A DNA stretch of 64,000 bases from Alicyclobacillus tolerans (GTDB taxonomy: Bacteria > Bacillota > Bacilli > Alicyclobacillales > Alicyclobacillaceae): contig NZ_JXBW01000003.1 in NCBI RefSeq assembly GCF_001447355.1, forward strand, positions 248,001 to 312,000, read 5' to 3'. The stretch's first letter is position 1. The number at the start of each line of letters is the position of its first letter. A model generated the notes under the pieces. The model did no database searches. It saw only the letters and a list, made by a program, of their open reading frames with translations, and was not told the origin of the DNA. The position numbers and the translations under genes were made by a program. Shown piece by piece: positions 38,535 through 49,704 of this stretch.

Positions 38535-38858
38535 ATGCCATGCCCGGAAGTGGTCACCGGCCACGTCGCCATTCCCGGCGAGGACTTTGAGCGCATCCAA
38601 CGCAGCGTCGATCGCGGCCAGAATATGTGGCGCCTGAGCCCTGTCCGCACGGCCCAAGAGGTAGGCATCGTCCACCTAGGCTTGCGCATGAACGACGTGT
38701 ACACCTTTGTCGAACAGTACCGCGATGCAGATAGTGGGCTCATGCATGCGGTCGTACGCGTCAAGCATCGCAATTGCACCTATCTGGTCAACCTGTACCA
38801 ACCGGAAAAACAAGGGCCAGGCGGCATTTGGGTGGTTGAGTCGGTCACTGAAATCTGA
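38535..38858 (+). CDS. Hypothetical 107-residue protein
   Basis: A small protein behind AAAGGAGG. It has no membrane segment. The C-terminal part (HAVVRVKHRNCTYLVNLYQPEKQGPGGIW is its core) reads like a beta-sheet ligand-binding or DUF-type domain. It is divergent from the SDR and converges on the next gene with an 11-bp gap. Function unknown. Confidence 0.65.
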   Translation: MPCPEVVTGHVAIPGEDFERIQRSVDRGQNMWRLSPVRTAQEVGIVHLGLRMNDVYTFVEQYRDADSGLMHAVVRVKHRNCTYLVNLYQPEKQGPGGIWVVESVTEI

Positions 38859-38869
38859 TGGTAAAACGA

Positions 38870-39787
38870 CTAGCGCTGCTTCTCCCACATCGACGGGGGT
38901 AGTTTGCCAACCGTCTCCATCAACATCTCATAAAGATTTCGATCCAGCGCTTCGTCGAGCGAGACGCCCAAACGTTCAGCGATATCGCGGATTGTCAATC
39001 CGTCTTTGCGCAGCGTCCGCATCGCTTTCTCCCACTGTTGCAAATGCGGGCCATGGTAATCGATTAAAAACTTCCATTTCTCTTCGTCGATCGCGATGCA
39101 CGCATTCAACATGTCGGAGACGACATCGACTGTCGCCCCTTGCGCGCCCTTTTCGAACAGGCGCTGCCGGAAGACCGTTTTGATCAAGGCCTCCTCGGAA
39201 AACTCGAGCAGAAAGGGCGGAATGATATATCCGACCGGCAGTTTCGCCCGGGCCGCCTGCAACTGCTCTGCCCGCTCTTGTTTCGCCAATCGGATCACAT
39301 GGCGAATCCGTTCCAGCTCTTCTTCATATTCATCCGGGTTTTTCGCCTCGACAGGAAGCTCGAATCCCCATGGCACATTGGCGCGCTGCCCGCCCGCGAT
39401 GCGTGTGGGACGCCCGATTGTATATGTAACAAGGTGATCATAAACTGATTTTCCGACGCCTATCGCGAGGAACAGGACGGTTTCGCCGCGGATAGGCTCG
39501 TAAGAGTGCCCTGCCGCGACCATGCTGCGCAAAAACCGTTGCGTATTTGCCATATCGTTGTATTTGCCCAGGTACAAGCTCGCCTTAAAGGCGCTCGACA
39601 GCCTATCCTCGTCCGTCGCGCGCAAGGCGACGATGCGCCCTGCCTGTGCGACATGCCAGCCTTGCTCTTCGTAGCAGATGCGAATAAACTTTTCAATGTT
39701 GTCCAGATGTTCGTGGATCGGGACGAGATCTGTCAGGAAGCGCAAGCGCGGATGTTCGAGGATGGCGGATCGGTCCAACGTAAACAC
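38870..39787 (-). CDS. Hypothetical 305-residue protein with C-terminal HTH-like segment
   Basis: I do not recognise the family. The chosen GTG start at 39787 gives MFTLDRSAILEHPRLRFL; AAGGCGG lies about 10 bp upstream. There is no membrane segment. The middle has a charged helix (EYEEELERIRHVIRLAKQER). Near the end, LRKDGLTIRDIAERLGVSLDEALDRN looks like a helix-turn-helix, hinting at DNA binding. It is divergent from mnmA. Confidence 0.6.
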   Translation of the reverse strand: MFTLDRSAILEHPRLRFLTDLVPIHEHLDNIEKFIRICYEEQGWHVAQAGRIVALRATDEDRLSSAFKASLYLGKYNDMANTQRFLRSMVAAGHSYEPIRGETVLFLAIGVGKSVYDHLVTYTIGRPTRIAGGQRANVPWGFELPVEAKNPDEYEEELERIRHVIRLAKQERAEQLQAARAKLPVGYIIPPFLLEFSEEALIKTVFRQRLFEKGAQGATVDVVSDMLNACIAIDEEKWKFLIDYHGPHLQQWEKAMRTLRKDGLTIRDIAERLGVSLDEALDRNLYEMLMETVGKLPPSMWEKQR

Positions 39788-39820
39788 AGGTGAACACCCG
39801 CCTTTCACATACGGCTCTAA

Positions 39821-40981
<1,161 letters not shown>

Positions 40982-41053
40982 TACCCGTCGTGAAATGCCT
41001 TGTTTACAAGGACGCTTTTGAGGGCGAAATACCCCCTGTGGGAGGCGACCCAT

Positions 41054-41941
41054 CTGGAGACGAAAGATCTGCAACTGTTTCTTGCGGTGGCTCGCAACAA
41101 ATCGATTTCACGAACAGCTGATCAACTCTACATGTCGCAATCTACAGTCACCAACCGCTTGCAAAGACTTGAGCGCGATCTCGGCTGCCAACTGTTCACG
41201 CGCACACCTGGGGGCGTCCAGCTCACGGCAGAAGGAACGCGTTTATTCCCGCTCGCGGAACAAATGATGCAAATTGAACACCGAATGCTTGAACCGGCGG
41301 CCCGTCCCATTCACACTCTGCGTGTGATGTCCGGACGAGCATTTGTCTCGACCGACGTGCCACGCTGCTTGCACCACATGCTACAAGTCGAAGAAGTACG
41401 TCTGCAGGTTCGCATGGGCATGTACGAAGACATGGTGGAAGCACTCGTGGGAAACCAAGTCGACTTCTGTTTTCTCGGCGAGCCCATTCACCACCCCCGC
41501 GTTCGCCTGGTGGAATATCCAGCGGACGCGATCGATCTCGTCGTGCCTATTGGCCACCGCTTTGTCCACGACCTTCCGAGCATCGGCGCGCTTGCGGACG
41601 AGCCATTTATCGCCTTTGCCGACACCACTGCGCCATTTCGACGACGCATTTCGATGTTGCTCGCAAAATACGACGTCTATCCAGACGTGCGCATGGAACT
41701 GGACAGCATTGATGGTATCAAAGCGATGGTCGCACAAGGACTCGGGATCTCGCTCCTGCCGCGGCGCACCTTGCACGATGCCGCCGCGAAGGGCGTCATT
41801 GGCATCGCGCTGCCAGATCCTCAGTTCTGTCGGCCGACGTTCCTCGCGTACCCAGACGCGATCGAACACGAGCCTCTCACAAAACGATTCATCGAGATCG
41901 TCACGGAACACTACGAGCGAGAGGTTCGTTTTAAGGGCTGA
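41054..41941 (+). CDS. LysR-family transcriptional regulator, probable CTG start
   Basis: A 295-residue LysR-type regulator. The winged HTH is ETKDLQLFLAVARNKSISRTADQLYMSQSTVTNRLQRLE (residues 2-40). The effector domain includes FCFLGEPIHHPRV and GLGISLLPRRT. The family normally starts with Met just before DL-x-x-F. Here that position is CTG at 41054, 8 bp after GGGAGG; no ATG, GTG or TTG fits as well. A TTG at 41000 in frame has no ribosome-binding site. The target is unknown. Confidence 0.85.
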   Translation: METKDLQLFLAVARNKSISRTADQLYMSQSTVTNRLQRLERDLGCQLFTRTPGGVQLTAEGTRLFPLAEQMMQIEHRMLEPAARPIHTLRVMSGRAFVSTDVPRCLHHMLQVEEVRLQVRMGMYEDMVEALVGNQVDFCFLGEPIHHPRVRLVEYPADAIDLVVPIGHRFVHDLPSIGALADEPFIAFADTTAPFRRRISMLLAKYDVYPDVRMELDSIDGIKAMVAQGLGISLLPRRTLHDAAAKGVIGIALPDPQFCRPTFLAYPDAIEHEPLTKRFIEIVTEHYEREVRFKG

Positions 41942-41972
41942 AGCCACCCGATAAACCGTAAAGACCACAATA

Positions 41973-42014
41973 AAACACCCCTCGTTCCAGACAGCGCTGG
42001 TCGGAGGGGTGTTT
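41973..42014. terminator. Strong bidirectional terminator between lysR and tkt
   Basis: AAACACCCCTC (41973-41983) pairs perfectly with GAGGGGTGTTT (42004-42014), with T-rich flanks on both strands, between two convergent genes. Confidence 0.9.
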
Positions 42015-42044
42015 GCCGTTTGCGAAACGTATTGGATGGTTCGC

Positions 42045-44039
42045 TTAGCGTGACAACACGCGCTTTGCAGCCGCGTATACATTGTCGACCGTAAAGCCGT
42101 ATTCTTTGACGACGATGTCGCCAGGGGCGGATGCACCAAACCGATCAATGCCCAGCACTTCACCGTCGAAACCGACAAATTCGTACCAGCTCATTGGATG
42201 AGCCATCTCGACCGCAACGCGCTTGCGCAGAGTTGGCGGCAGAACGTCATCGCGATAAACCTTTTCTTGTGCACGGAACACTTCAAGGGACGGGAACGAA
42301 ATGACGCGTACTTTGACGCCTTCGGCGGCCAACTTTTTACCTGCTTCGAGCACAAGCTGAACCTCGGAGCCGGATGCGAGCAAGGCCAGGTCAGAACCAT
42401 CGCCGTGCTTGTAAATGACATAGCCACCCTTTTCAAATTGACCCTTGTTTTCCTTGATCTCCGCCAAGGTCGGGAGCTTTTGCCGCGACAATGCAAGCGC
42501 CACCGGCGCATCGCGATGCGTCAAAGCATACTTGACGGCGAGCCCCGTTTCCGTGCCGTCAGCTGGACGGAACACGCGCAAGCCTGGAATCACGCGCAGC
42601 GACGCCAGCTGTTCTATCGGCTCGTGCGTCGGACCGTCTTCGCCCACCGCGATGGAGTCGTGCGTCAAAACAAACAATGACGGTTGCTTCATGAGCGCAG
42701 CCAAGCGCACAGCCGGGCGCAGGTAGTCGACAAATACGAGGAACGTGCCGGCATAAGGGAAAATTCCGCCATGCAACGCAAGGCCGTTCATCATCGCGCC
42801 CATCGCATGCTCGCGAACGCCATAAAAGACATTCTTACCCACATAATCTGGGGCTTTGAAGTGATCTTCATCCTTGAGCAACGTGTTGTTTGACTTTGAC
42901 AAGTCGGCCGATCCGCCGAGCAGCGTTGGCATATGCGGGCCAACTGCATTGATCACCTTGCCGAACGCTTCGCGCGTCGCGATGGCATCCGTGAATTCCG
43001 GCAAGACAGCGTCAAAGTCGACGTTTGCCTTACCAGCCAAGGCGTCTTCCAACGTCTTCGCTTCCTCAGGATGCGCTTTGGCGTAATCCGCATATGCCGC
43101 CTTCCACGCAGCTTCCGCATCAATGCCGCGCTTTTTCACATCAGCGAAGAGGGCACGCACTTCGTCAGGAACAAAGAAGTCCTCTGCGTACTTCCAGCCG
43201 TACGTCTCTTTTGCCAGCTTCGTCTCCTCTTTGCCGAGCGGGCTGCCGTGCACTCCCGACGTACCTTGCTTGTTTGGCGCACCATAGCCGATGATGGTTC
43301 GCACCTCAATCAAGGTCGGCGCATCGGTAAATGTCTTCGCCTTTGCGATAGCCGCCTCAATCTCGTCAAGATTGTTGCCATCCTCAACACGGAGCACATT
43401 CCAACCGTATGAACGGTAACGCATTTTGACATCTTCCGTGAACGACCAATTGGTCGGTCCGTCCAGCGAAATGTCGTTTGAATCGTACAACACAATCAAC
43501 TTGTTCAGCTTCAGATGACCCGCCAGCGAACTCGCTTCGCCGCTAATGCCTTCCATCAAGTCCCCGTCGCCGCAAATCACGTATGTATAGTGGTCAATCG
43601 GGGTATGGCCGTCGCGATTAAACTTGGCCGCCAAGAAACGCTCTGCCATTGCAAAACCGACTGCAGTCGCGATGCCTTGACCGAGCGGTCCTGTGGTCGT
43701 GTCGACACCCGGCGTATGACCGTATTCCGGATGGCCTGGTGTCTTGGAGCCCCATTGACGGAACTGTTTCAAATCGTCGATGGTCACGTCATACCCAGTC
43801 AAATGTAGCAAGCTGTACAATAGCATCGAACCATGTCCGGCCGACAACACGAAGCGGTCACGATCGATCCAACTCGGGTTTTCCGGGTTGAACTTCATGA
43901 AGCGCGACCACAGCACGTACGCCATCGGTGCGGCGCCCATCGGCAAACCAGGGTGACCCGAGTTGGCCTTTTCGATGGCGTCGATCGACAGCGTCCGAAT
44001 CGTCTTGACAGCCAATTGATCTTGTTCTGTGTAGGGCAT
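42045..44039 (-). CDS. tkt: Transketolase
   Basis: A 664-residue thiamine-diphosphate-dependent transketolase of the pentose phosphate pathway. Motifs include [20 protein letters not shown], the ThDP signature [20 protein letters not shown], and the transketolase motif [23 protein letters not shown] precedes the ATG at 44039; 13 more codons in frame upstream are rejected. It is monocistronic between a terminator and an extended -10 promoter. Confidence 0.97.
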   Translation of the reverse strand: MPYTEQDQLAVKTIRTLSIDAIEKANSGHPGLPMGAAPMAYVLWSRFMKFNPENPSWIDRDRFVLSAGHGSMLLYSLLHLTGYDVTIDDLKQFRQWGSKTPGHPEYGHTPGVDTTTGPLGQGIATAVGFAMAERFLAAKFNRDGHTPIDHYTYVICGDGDLMEGISGEASSLAGHLKLNKLIVLYDSNDISLDGPTNWSFTEDVKMRYRSYGWNVLRVEDGNNLDEIEAAIAKAKTFTDAPTLIEVRTIIGYGAPNKQGTSGVHGSPLGKEETKLAKETYGWKYAEDFFVPDEVRALFADVKKRGIDAEAAWKAAYADYAKAHPEEAKTLEDALAGKANVDFDAVLPEFTDAIATREAFGKVINAVGPHMPTLLGGSADLSKSNNTLLKDEDHFKAPDYVGKNVFYGVREHAMGAMMNGLALHGGIFPYAGTFLVFVDYLRPAVRLAALMKQPSLFVLTHDSIAVGEDGPTHEPIEQLASLRVIPGLRVFRPADGTETGLAVKYALTHRDAPVALALSRQKLPTLAEIKENKGQFEKGGYVIYKHGDGSDLALLASGSEVQLVLEAGKKLAAEGVKVRVISFPSLEVFRAQEKVYRDDVLPPTLRKRVAVEMAHPMSWYEFVGFDGEVLGIDRFGASAPGDIVVKEYGFTVDNVYAAAKRVLSR

Positions 44040-44080
44040 ATGTCCACTCCCAGTGCAAAAATATTTTGGCCGACACACTT

Positions 44081-44089
44081 ATCATACCA
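44081..44089 (-). promoter_or_regulatory. Candidate extended -10 promoter of tkt
   Basis: TGGTATGAT on the minus strand is an extended -10 box 42 bp before the tkt ATG. The -35 is not convincing. Confidence 0.4.
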
Positions 44090-44205
44090 CATCTGCGGCG
44101 ATTCCCTGCGCGAGACGCGTCGAAATGTGGTGCAAGGCTTTGTACTCGCATGGAATCCAAAACTAGGGTAGCATATTGAATGATTTGAAAGGAGCCGTCG
44201 TATTC

Positions 44206-45477
44206 ATGAAGCAATTTTCCATGCAAGGCCGTGAAAAGACGGCCATCTTCGCCGTCCTGGCAGCGAATATCATCGTGCGCTTCATTTGGATAGGGCTGAT
44301 GCATCCAGTTCAAGAAGCGGACTTTCAATGGTATTACGATCACGCTGTCGAACTGGCAAGCAATCAGGGCTACAACTGGTTCGGTCAACCCACCGCCTAC
44401 TGGCCCATCGGCTGGCCCTTGTTTTTATCGCTCATCTTCCGACTCACAGGGCCCTCTGTGGCGGTCGGCCTTGCCGTGAACGCACTCTTGTCAACACTCA
44501 TAGTTTGGTTCATTTACCTGTTGACACGCCGCTTGTTTCAAAGCCACGCGTACGCGCTCGCGGCATCCATCTGCTATACGCTGTTGCCAAGTCAAATTGT
44601 CTGGAATAGCGTTCTTGGTTCCGAGGAACTGTTTACAACGTTGTTGCTCATCTCGCTCTACCTCTACCTTCGGGCAGATCGTACACGGGCACTGTCCCTA
44701 GGCGTTGCCATAGCGGGAATCGCACTTGGCTTTGCGGTCGACGTTCGCCCAATTCCGCTCGCCTTTCCACTGTTTGTCTTTTTGTACGAACTTGTCAGCG
44801 GCCAGTCTGGAACGTTGACCAAACGAATTTGGCCCGCGATTGCCCGCGCTGTTACGCTCTTTGTCGGCATGCTCATCAGCGTGCTGCCCGTGACCATTCG
44901 CAACCGTATCACCATGCACCATTGGGTACTTGTGTCGACAAACGGCGGGACAAACCTGTTTCAGGGGATACATACGAATGGGGGGTATTGGTGGTCGTAC
45001 AACCCATACGTCAACCCATTGCTCAACATTCACAATGAGGTGCAAAAGAACGCCGTCGGCGAACATGTGGCACTTCACTATATTGAACACCATATCGGCC
45101 GAACCATCGTCAACGGGTTTATAAAAATATGGGATTTGTACAAAGACGATCTCAATGCGAATTGGTACACGTTCCGTGTTTCACCGCACGTCGCAGGCTG
45201 GCTGCATCCGATGGATGCTGTTCTGACGACCGCTTATTTTCTCTTTATGGTGCCTGCCTGTATTGGCCTCATCTACTTTTGGGTGCGCCGTATCCCGGGG
45301 TGGCGCCAGGCTTGGCTACCCTTCGCCTTCTTGTTGTATAACACGTGTTTCTTTTTCTTTTTCCCGGCATGGGACAGATTCCGATACCCTCTGATGCCAC
45401 TGTTTGCGATCTTTGCGGGCATAGGCATGGTTAGCATCTTTCGGGAAATGAAACCAGGCTCCTTGCATAAAGAATGA
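44206..45477 (+). CDS. Polytopic membrane glycosyltransferase-like protein (GT39/PMT type)
   Basis: A 423-residue protein with about 10 hydrophobic helices. An acidic loop after the first helix (VQEADFQWYYDHAVELA) corresponds to the catalytic Asp-containing loop of polyprenyl-phosphate-dependent GT-C mannosyltransferases. PTAYWPIGWPLFLSL and VDVRPIPLAFP follow the family layout. The ATG at 44206 follows AAAGGAG at 11 bp. The donor and acceptor cannot be told. A strong terminator follows. Confidence 0.75.
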   Translation: MKQFSMQGREKTAIFAVLAANIIVRFIWIGLMHPVQEADFQWYYDHAVELASNQGYNWFGQPTAYWPIGWPLFLSLIFRLTGPSVAVGLAVNALLSTLIVWFIYLLTRRLFQSHAYALAASICYTLLPSQIVWNSVLGSEELFTTLLLISLYLYLRADRTRALSLGVAIAGIALGFAVDVRPIPLAFPLFVFLYELVSGQSGTLTKRIWPAIARAVTLFVGMLISVLPVTIRNRITMHHWVLVSTNGGTNLFQGIHTNGGYWWSYNPYVNPLLNIHNEVQKNAVGEHVALHYIEHHIGRTIVNGFIKIWDLYKDDLNANWYTFRVSPHVAGWLHPMDAVLTTAYFLFMVPACIGLIYFWVRRIPGWRQAWLPFAFLLYNTCFFFFFPAWDRFRYPLMPLFAIFAGIGMVSIFREMKPGSLHKE

Positions 45478-45496
45478 ACTAGACCACGGCGACCAT

Positions 45497-45532
45497 GAGG
45501 CTACGCCCAAATCAGTTGGGGTGGCCTCTTTT
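45497..45532 (+). terminator. Rho-independent terminator
   Basis: GAGGC-AC and GT-GCCTC form the outer stem and CCCAA/TTGGG the inner stem, followed by TTTT. It lies 20 bp after the membrane protein stop. Confidence 0.88.
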
Positions 45533-45604
45533 CTATAGCTCTATAACGTAACGCCTACAGGCCCGCAGCAACCAGAGACGAAAATCAGCAATACGTCACG
45601 CTTA

Positions 45605-45649
45605 GGTAAAGACTTTCCTCTTTACCGCACAAATTTATCATATTATAAG
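45605..45649 (+). promoter_or_regulatory. Promoter with overlapping palindromic operator upstream of the esterase
   Basis: TTTACC (45621-45626), a 17-bp spacer and TATAAG (45644-45649) form a good sigma-A-type promoter. A perfect inverted repeat GGTAAAGA-6-TCTTTACC (45605-45626) covers the -35, as expected for a repressor operator. The esterase start is at 45696. Confidence 0.65.
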
Positions 45650-45695
45650 ATTATGTTGATAACGCTTTCAAATTCGCGTGTAGGAGGAGATTGAC

Positions 45696-46598
45696 TTGCC
45701 TAGCCACGAAGCCATGGCCATCCGGCAAATGCTTAGTCAGTATCGCAGTGGTGAACATGAAGGCCCCCCACCCTCCATCGAAATGCAACGGGCTGCCCTG
45801 GACGCAATGGGCAGAACCATTCCCCAACCGGACGACGTGATCGTCACGCAAACAAACATAGCGGGTGTGCATGGAGAATGGATAGAGGTGAAAGGCGTTT
45901 CGAGCAGCCGCGTCATCCTCTACCTTCACGGTGGCGCCTATTATATGGGTAGCTGTGAATCCCACCGAAGTTTGTGCTGGCGACTTGCACGTGCTGCCAA
46001 GGCTCGCGTTCTGTTGATTGAATATCGATTGGCACCGGAGCATAAATTCCCCGCTGCCGTCGAAGATGCAGTTGACGTGTACAAGGAACTCATACGCGAC
46101 GGTGGGATCACTCCCGCATGCATCGCCATCGCCGGCGACTCTGCTGGAGGTGGTCTGACCGCCGCGACACTTCTGTCGCTACGCGACGCAAACGTGGAGC
46201 TTCCGGCGTGTGCCATCCTCTTGTCACCATGGACCGATCTCGCAGGTACGGGCGAGTCGATGACTACGCGCGCCAAATACGACCCGTGGCTTGAGCCCAA
46301 CAGCATTCGCAAGGCGCCCGGGCTGTACACGGCAGAAGAAACCCTCACACACCCACTCGCGTCGCCACTGTACGCCGATTTACAAGGCCTGCCCCCGCTT
46401 CTTATTCACGTGGGCGATCACGAATGTTTACTCGACGACTCGGTCCGCTTCGCCGACAAGGCGCGCGCCGCCGGAGTCAGTGTCACCTTGCATATCTGGG
46501 ATGAGATGTGGCATGTGTTCCAAAGCTTCCCCATGCCAGAAGCCGACGCTGCCATCGCGGAAATCGGACGGTTTGTTCAGCAGCAAATCCCGGATTGA
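45696..46598 (+). CDS. Alpha/beta-hydrolase esterase of the HSL family
   Basis: A 300-residue carboxylesterase. The oxyanion motif HGGAYYMGS, the nucleophile elbow GDSAGGG and the acid and base residues in VGDHECLLDDS and EMWHVFQSFP define a hormone-sensitive-lipase-type (family IV) enzyme. There is no signal peptide. It starts at a TTG 7 bp after GGAGGA. The family includes thermostable esterases of Alicyclobacillus. It is probably repressor-controlled through the palindrome at its promoter. Confidence 0.9.
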   Translation: MPSHEAMAIRQMLSQYRSGEHEGPPPSIEMQRAALDAMGRTIPQPDDVIVTQTNIAGVHGEWIEVKGVSSSRVILYLHGGAYYMGSCESHRSLCWRLARAAKARVLLIEYRLAPEHKFPAAVEDAVDVYKELIRDGGITPACIAIAGDSAGGGLTAATLLSLRDANVELPACAILLSPWTDLAGTGESMTTRAKYDPWLEPNSIRKAPGLYTAEETLTHPLASPLYADLQGLPPLLIHVGDHECLLDDSVRFADKARAAGVSVTLHIWDEMWHVFQSFPMPEADAAIAEIGRFVQQQIPD

Positions 46599-46650
46599 GC
46601 GCCGTTTCGAGACGAACCTAGCCGCATAAACCGTGTCGCCAATCCATGTA

Positions 46651-46683
46651 GATGGGGCAACGTGTCGTCCACGCTGCCCCATC
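46651..46683. terminator. Hairpin between convergent esterase and ECF transporter genes
   Basis: GATGGGGCA (46651-46659) pairs perfectly with TGCCCCATC (46675-46683). No T run is present. Confidence 0.6.
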
Positions 46684-46704
46684 CTTGCTCGGAGATAAAA
46701 AACG

Positions 46705-49023
46705 TTACGTCAACCATAACACCAACGCCAACGCGATGGTCAAAGCGCCGGCGACCATGTCGCGGGCTTGCAAAGACACTTGCCGATAATACGTACGCCC
46801 GTTCCACGCGTTGGCAGGATCTCCATAAAACCCTCGTGCCTCCATCGCGATCGCGAGTCGCTCGCTGATACGAACGGACTGGCTGAGCAATGGCAACGCG
46901 TAGGTGACAGGACGCAAAATCCACCAACCCTCGCGACCTCGTAAGCGCCGTGCCATGCGGAACGTCTCTAAGTCGTGCCCAAAACGGCCCAGAAACCCCA
47001 TTCCGGCCATCATACCATAGGACATCTTCGGCACAATCCTAAACGATTGGCTCAACCCGACCATAAAATCGGTACCATCCGTCGTCACAAGCAGGACGTA
47101 GGCCAAGATGACCGTCGCAAAAGTCCGCAATACGACAAGCAACCCTTGGTTCAAACCATACCAACTGATATGAAACCACAGCCAGTGCACGTAGCGATAT
47201 CCCGGTGGTGTAGCCGCGTTTGCCGCGAATGCCCAAAGGTAGATCACGTAGACGAGGACAAGTGGTAACAGGCGTTTGACCATCTTCCCTGGATGGCACC
47301 ACCCGAACGCAAACGCAAGGACAAGGACCAGGGCCCACAGTCGCCCCGCTTGATCGAACGACCAACAGCACATGCACACGACGGCAGTGATCAGAAGCGT
47401 CAACGCCTTCACATCTGGATGCCACTTGCCAACAGGCGATCTTCTTGGCCAAGAAGGCTGCTTCGGTGCATGCTGCAGTGCTGTGTTCACATCCTCCGGT
47501 GCAATGCCCGCGGATGGGTCGGGCCCTTCGTCTGAAAGCGGCAGTATGTCATCGAATAAGTGCGCACGCTCGAGGATGTCTTGGCGCTCAAGGAGTTCGG
47601 ACACCGCCCCATCGTACAACAGCGTGCCTCCAGCGAGTACCCAAACGCGCGTGGCGTACGCCTGGACCAAGTTCATATCGTGTGTGACCGTGACAATGCT
47701 CTTGCCATCAGCTTGCAACTGCAATAGCCGATTTAAGATTTGAGCTTCGGAGGCCGGGTCCTGACCATACGTGGGTTCGTCAAACAACCAGATGTCCGCA
47801 TGCGTTCGCATCATCACAGCGACGGACAAACGGCGCTTCTGCCCTTGACTCAAGGCATATGGGGAAGCATGCGCGTGTTCGGCCAGCCCAAACTCGCCAA
47901 GGGCATGGAGTACCTCCTCTGGAACGTCATCGCCAAGCACCCGGCTCGCCATCTCGTCCGCTACCTGCTCATACAGGAACTGATATTCTGGGTTTTGAAA
48001 GCCATATGCGATATGCGAGTAGCGTTCACGCGCCGACATGCCCGTGATGGCCCGACCCGCGAACTTCACGGTCCCCTTCGACGGACGGCGCAAACCCGCC
48101 ATTGTCTCAAGCAAAGACGACTTGCCCGCGCCGTTTGGTCCGACGATGGCAATCCATTCTCCGCGCCCAACCTGTGCATCAATTCCTTGCCAGACCTGCT
48201 CCCCGCTGTACGCCAAGGCCAAATCGCAAAGCTCCAACACCGGATCGGAAGACGGTATGGGAGATACCGGTAAAGGCTTGGGATGCAGGCAGGCGCCTTG
48301 CTCTCCTTGGCTAAGCCTGCGCCATTCGTCGGCCGCAAAAACACCGACCTGCTCGCCTGCTTTGTTCAGTGCAATGACTCGATCGACCACAGGCAATAAA
48401 GCTTCATACTTATGCTCAATGATGAGAAGCGTCTTGCCTTGTTTGCGCAATTCTGCAATCATGGCGAACACCATGCGCGTGGAAGTCGGGTCGAGATTTG
48501 CCGTTGGTTCGTCGAAGATGAACAATTCGCTCTCCATCGCAAGTGCACAGGCGATGGCAAGCTTTTGCTTCATTCCGCCAGAAAAGCGCGCATGCGCCGC
48601 ATGCGGGTGAACGTTCAGATGCACAGCGGCGAGGGCCTGTTTCGTCCGTTGTGCCATTTCATCGCGCGGAACCTGCAAATTCTCAAGCCCGAACGCAATC
48701 TCGTCGTCGACGTGGTGCATGCAGAACTGAGATTCTGGATCTTGAAATACATAGCCAATTTTCCCCGGTTTGGATACCGATGGAGCTACCCAACATTCGC
48801 CCGTGACTGCACCCTCGACAGACCGGGGAATAATGCCGGCCAAGGCCATGGCAAGCGTGCTTTTTCCACTGCCGCTCGGCCCCGCCAACAACACGCATTC
48901 GCCCGGGTGAATGGAAAATGTGCACCCGCGCACGCTTGGTTTCGCTTCCCCATCGTATGTCACGGCGAGATCGCGTACCGATACAAGCGGCAACTGGCCA
49001 TGGATAGGCAGTGGCCGGCTCAT
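46705..49023 (-). CDS. Fused ECF transporter ATPase-ATPase-T component (YkoD-YkoC-like)
   Basis: A 772-residue fusion. ABC domain 1 has Walker A GPSGSGKST at 48-56, signature FSGGMKQK and Walker B FDEPTANLD. ABC domain 2 has Walker A GPNGAGKSS at 295-303, LSQGQKRR and FDEPTYGQD. A linker rich in Pro is followed from about residue 535 by an EcfT-type membrane domain with the coupling motif AMEARGFYG. In B. subtilis the two-ATPase protein YkoD and the T protein YkoC are separate. Its ATG overlaps the ykoE stop by 4 bp. It powers uptake of a thiamine precursor. Confidence 0.92.
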   Translation of the reverse strand: MSRPLPIHGQLPLVSVRDLAVTYDGEAKPSVRGCTFSIHPGECVLLAGPSGSGKSTLAMALAGIIPRSVEGAVTGECWVAPSVSKPGKIGYVFQDPESQFCMHHVDDEIAFGLENLQVPRDEMAQRTKQALAAVHLNVHPHAAHARFSGGMKQKLAIACALAMESELFIFDEPTANLDPTSTRMVFAMIAELRKQGKTLLIIEHKYEALLPVVDRVIALNKAGEQVGVFAADEWRRLSQGEQGACLHPKPLPVSPIPSSDPVLELCDLALAYSGEQVWQGIDAQVGRGEWIAIVGPNGAGKSSLLETMAGLRRPSKGTVKFAGRAITGMSARERYSHIAYGFQNPEYQFLYEQVADEMASRVLGDDVPEEVLHALGEFGLAEHAHASPYALSQGQKRRLSVAVMMRTHADIWLFDEPTYGQDPASEAQILNRLLQLQADGKSIVTVTHDMNLVQAYATRVWVLAGGTLLYDGAVSELLERQDILERAHLFDDILPLSDEGPDPSAGIAPEDVNTALQHAPKQPSWPRRSPVGKWHPDVKALTLLITAVVCMCCWSFDQAGRLWALVLVLAFAFGWCHPGKMVKRLLPLVLVYVIYLWAFAANAATPPGYRYVHWLWFHISWYGLNQGLLVVLRTFATVILAYVLLVTTDGTDFMVGLSQSFRIVPKMSYGMMAGMGFLGRFGHDLETFRMARRLRGREGWWILRPVTYALPLLSQSVRISERLAIAMEARGFYGDPANAWNGRTYYRQVSLQARDMVAGALTIALALVLWLT

Positions 49024-49595
49024 TGTGGCATCGCCCGCCCATCCTTCGCAATGGCGTAATTACGAACGGCACCCGTACGCTTTAGCGCATCACCCATCAA
49101 CTTCGGTAACCAACCACCGAGAATGGCGCCGCTGACGAGAGAAATAATAATAGATAAAAGCATGGTACCAATATCCAACGTGTTGCCTCCATATTGGAAG
49201 TACCATTGAAACAAGTAGGCTAGCGAGGCGAGTGTTCCGGAAAGCATACAAGAAGACAGGTTAAACATCCGATACGCGAAAATCAGAAACGCGACTTCCG
49301 AGCCAATCCCTTGAATAAGACCCGACTCCATGGTTCCAAGGCCGAATTGTCCACCAAGCAAAAGTTCCACAGCGGCTGCGACCAACTCGGCGATCAACGC
49401 GGCAAACGGGCGTCGAATAATGTAGGGAACGAGAACACCTGCAATCATCCAAAATCCTGTCATCGCCGCCTGCAACGCGTAGGCTGTCGTTGGCACCAGT
49501 GCATTGATTACGTCCCACACACGGTATAATCCGCCGCAGACAATCGCAAGCACAACCATTAAAATGACTTCACGTAACTTCCATTTCGCAAGCAC
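49020..49595 (-). CDS. ykoE: ECF transporter S component, thiamine/HMP precursor (YkoE)
   Basis: A 191-residue integral membrane protein with about five to six helices, of the YkoE type (WKLREVILMVVLAIVCGGLYR, GGQFGLGTMESGLIQGIGSE). It is the substrate-binding part of the ECF transporter for hydroxymethylpyrimidine or thiamine. The GTG at 49595 lies 9 bp after AAGGGAG. An ATG three codons upstream touches that site, and longer reading frames upstream are the riboswitch leader. Control by TPP is visible from the leader. Confidence 0.9.
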   Translation of the reverse strand: MLAKWKLREVILMVVLAIVCGGLYRVWDVINALVPTTAYALQAAMTGFWMIAGVLVPYIIRRPFAALIAELVAAAVELLLGGQFGLGTMESGLIQGIGSEVAFLIFAYRMFNLSSCMLSGTLASLAYLFQWYFQYGGNTLDIGTMLLSIIISLVSGAILGGWLPKLMGDALKRTGAVRNYAIAKDGRAMPQ

Positions 49596-49652
49596 AACTT
49601 GCATCTCCCTTCGCTTCCGTGACAGGACGACCTTTGGGAGAACCTGTTCGCA

Positions 49653-49694
49653 CGCAAAACAGCGCCCTTTCCACGACGTGTGAAAAGGGCGCTG
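49653..49694 (-). terminator. Terminator of the TPP riboswitch leader
   Basis: On the minus strand AGCGCCCTTT (49693-49684) pairs with AAAGGGCGCT (49670-49661), with a longer stem around it, followed by GTTTTG. It lies between the aptamer and ykoE, so TPP binding probably favours termination. Confidence 0.85.
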
Positions 49695-49704
49695 CTGGCG
49701 TAGC

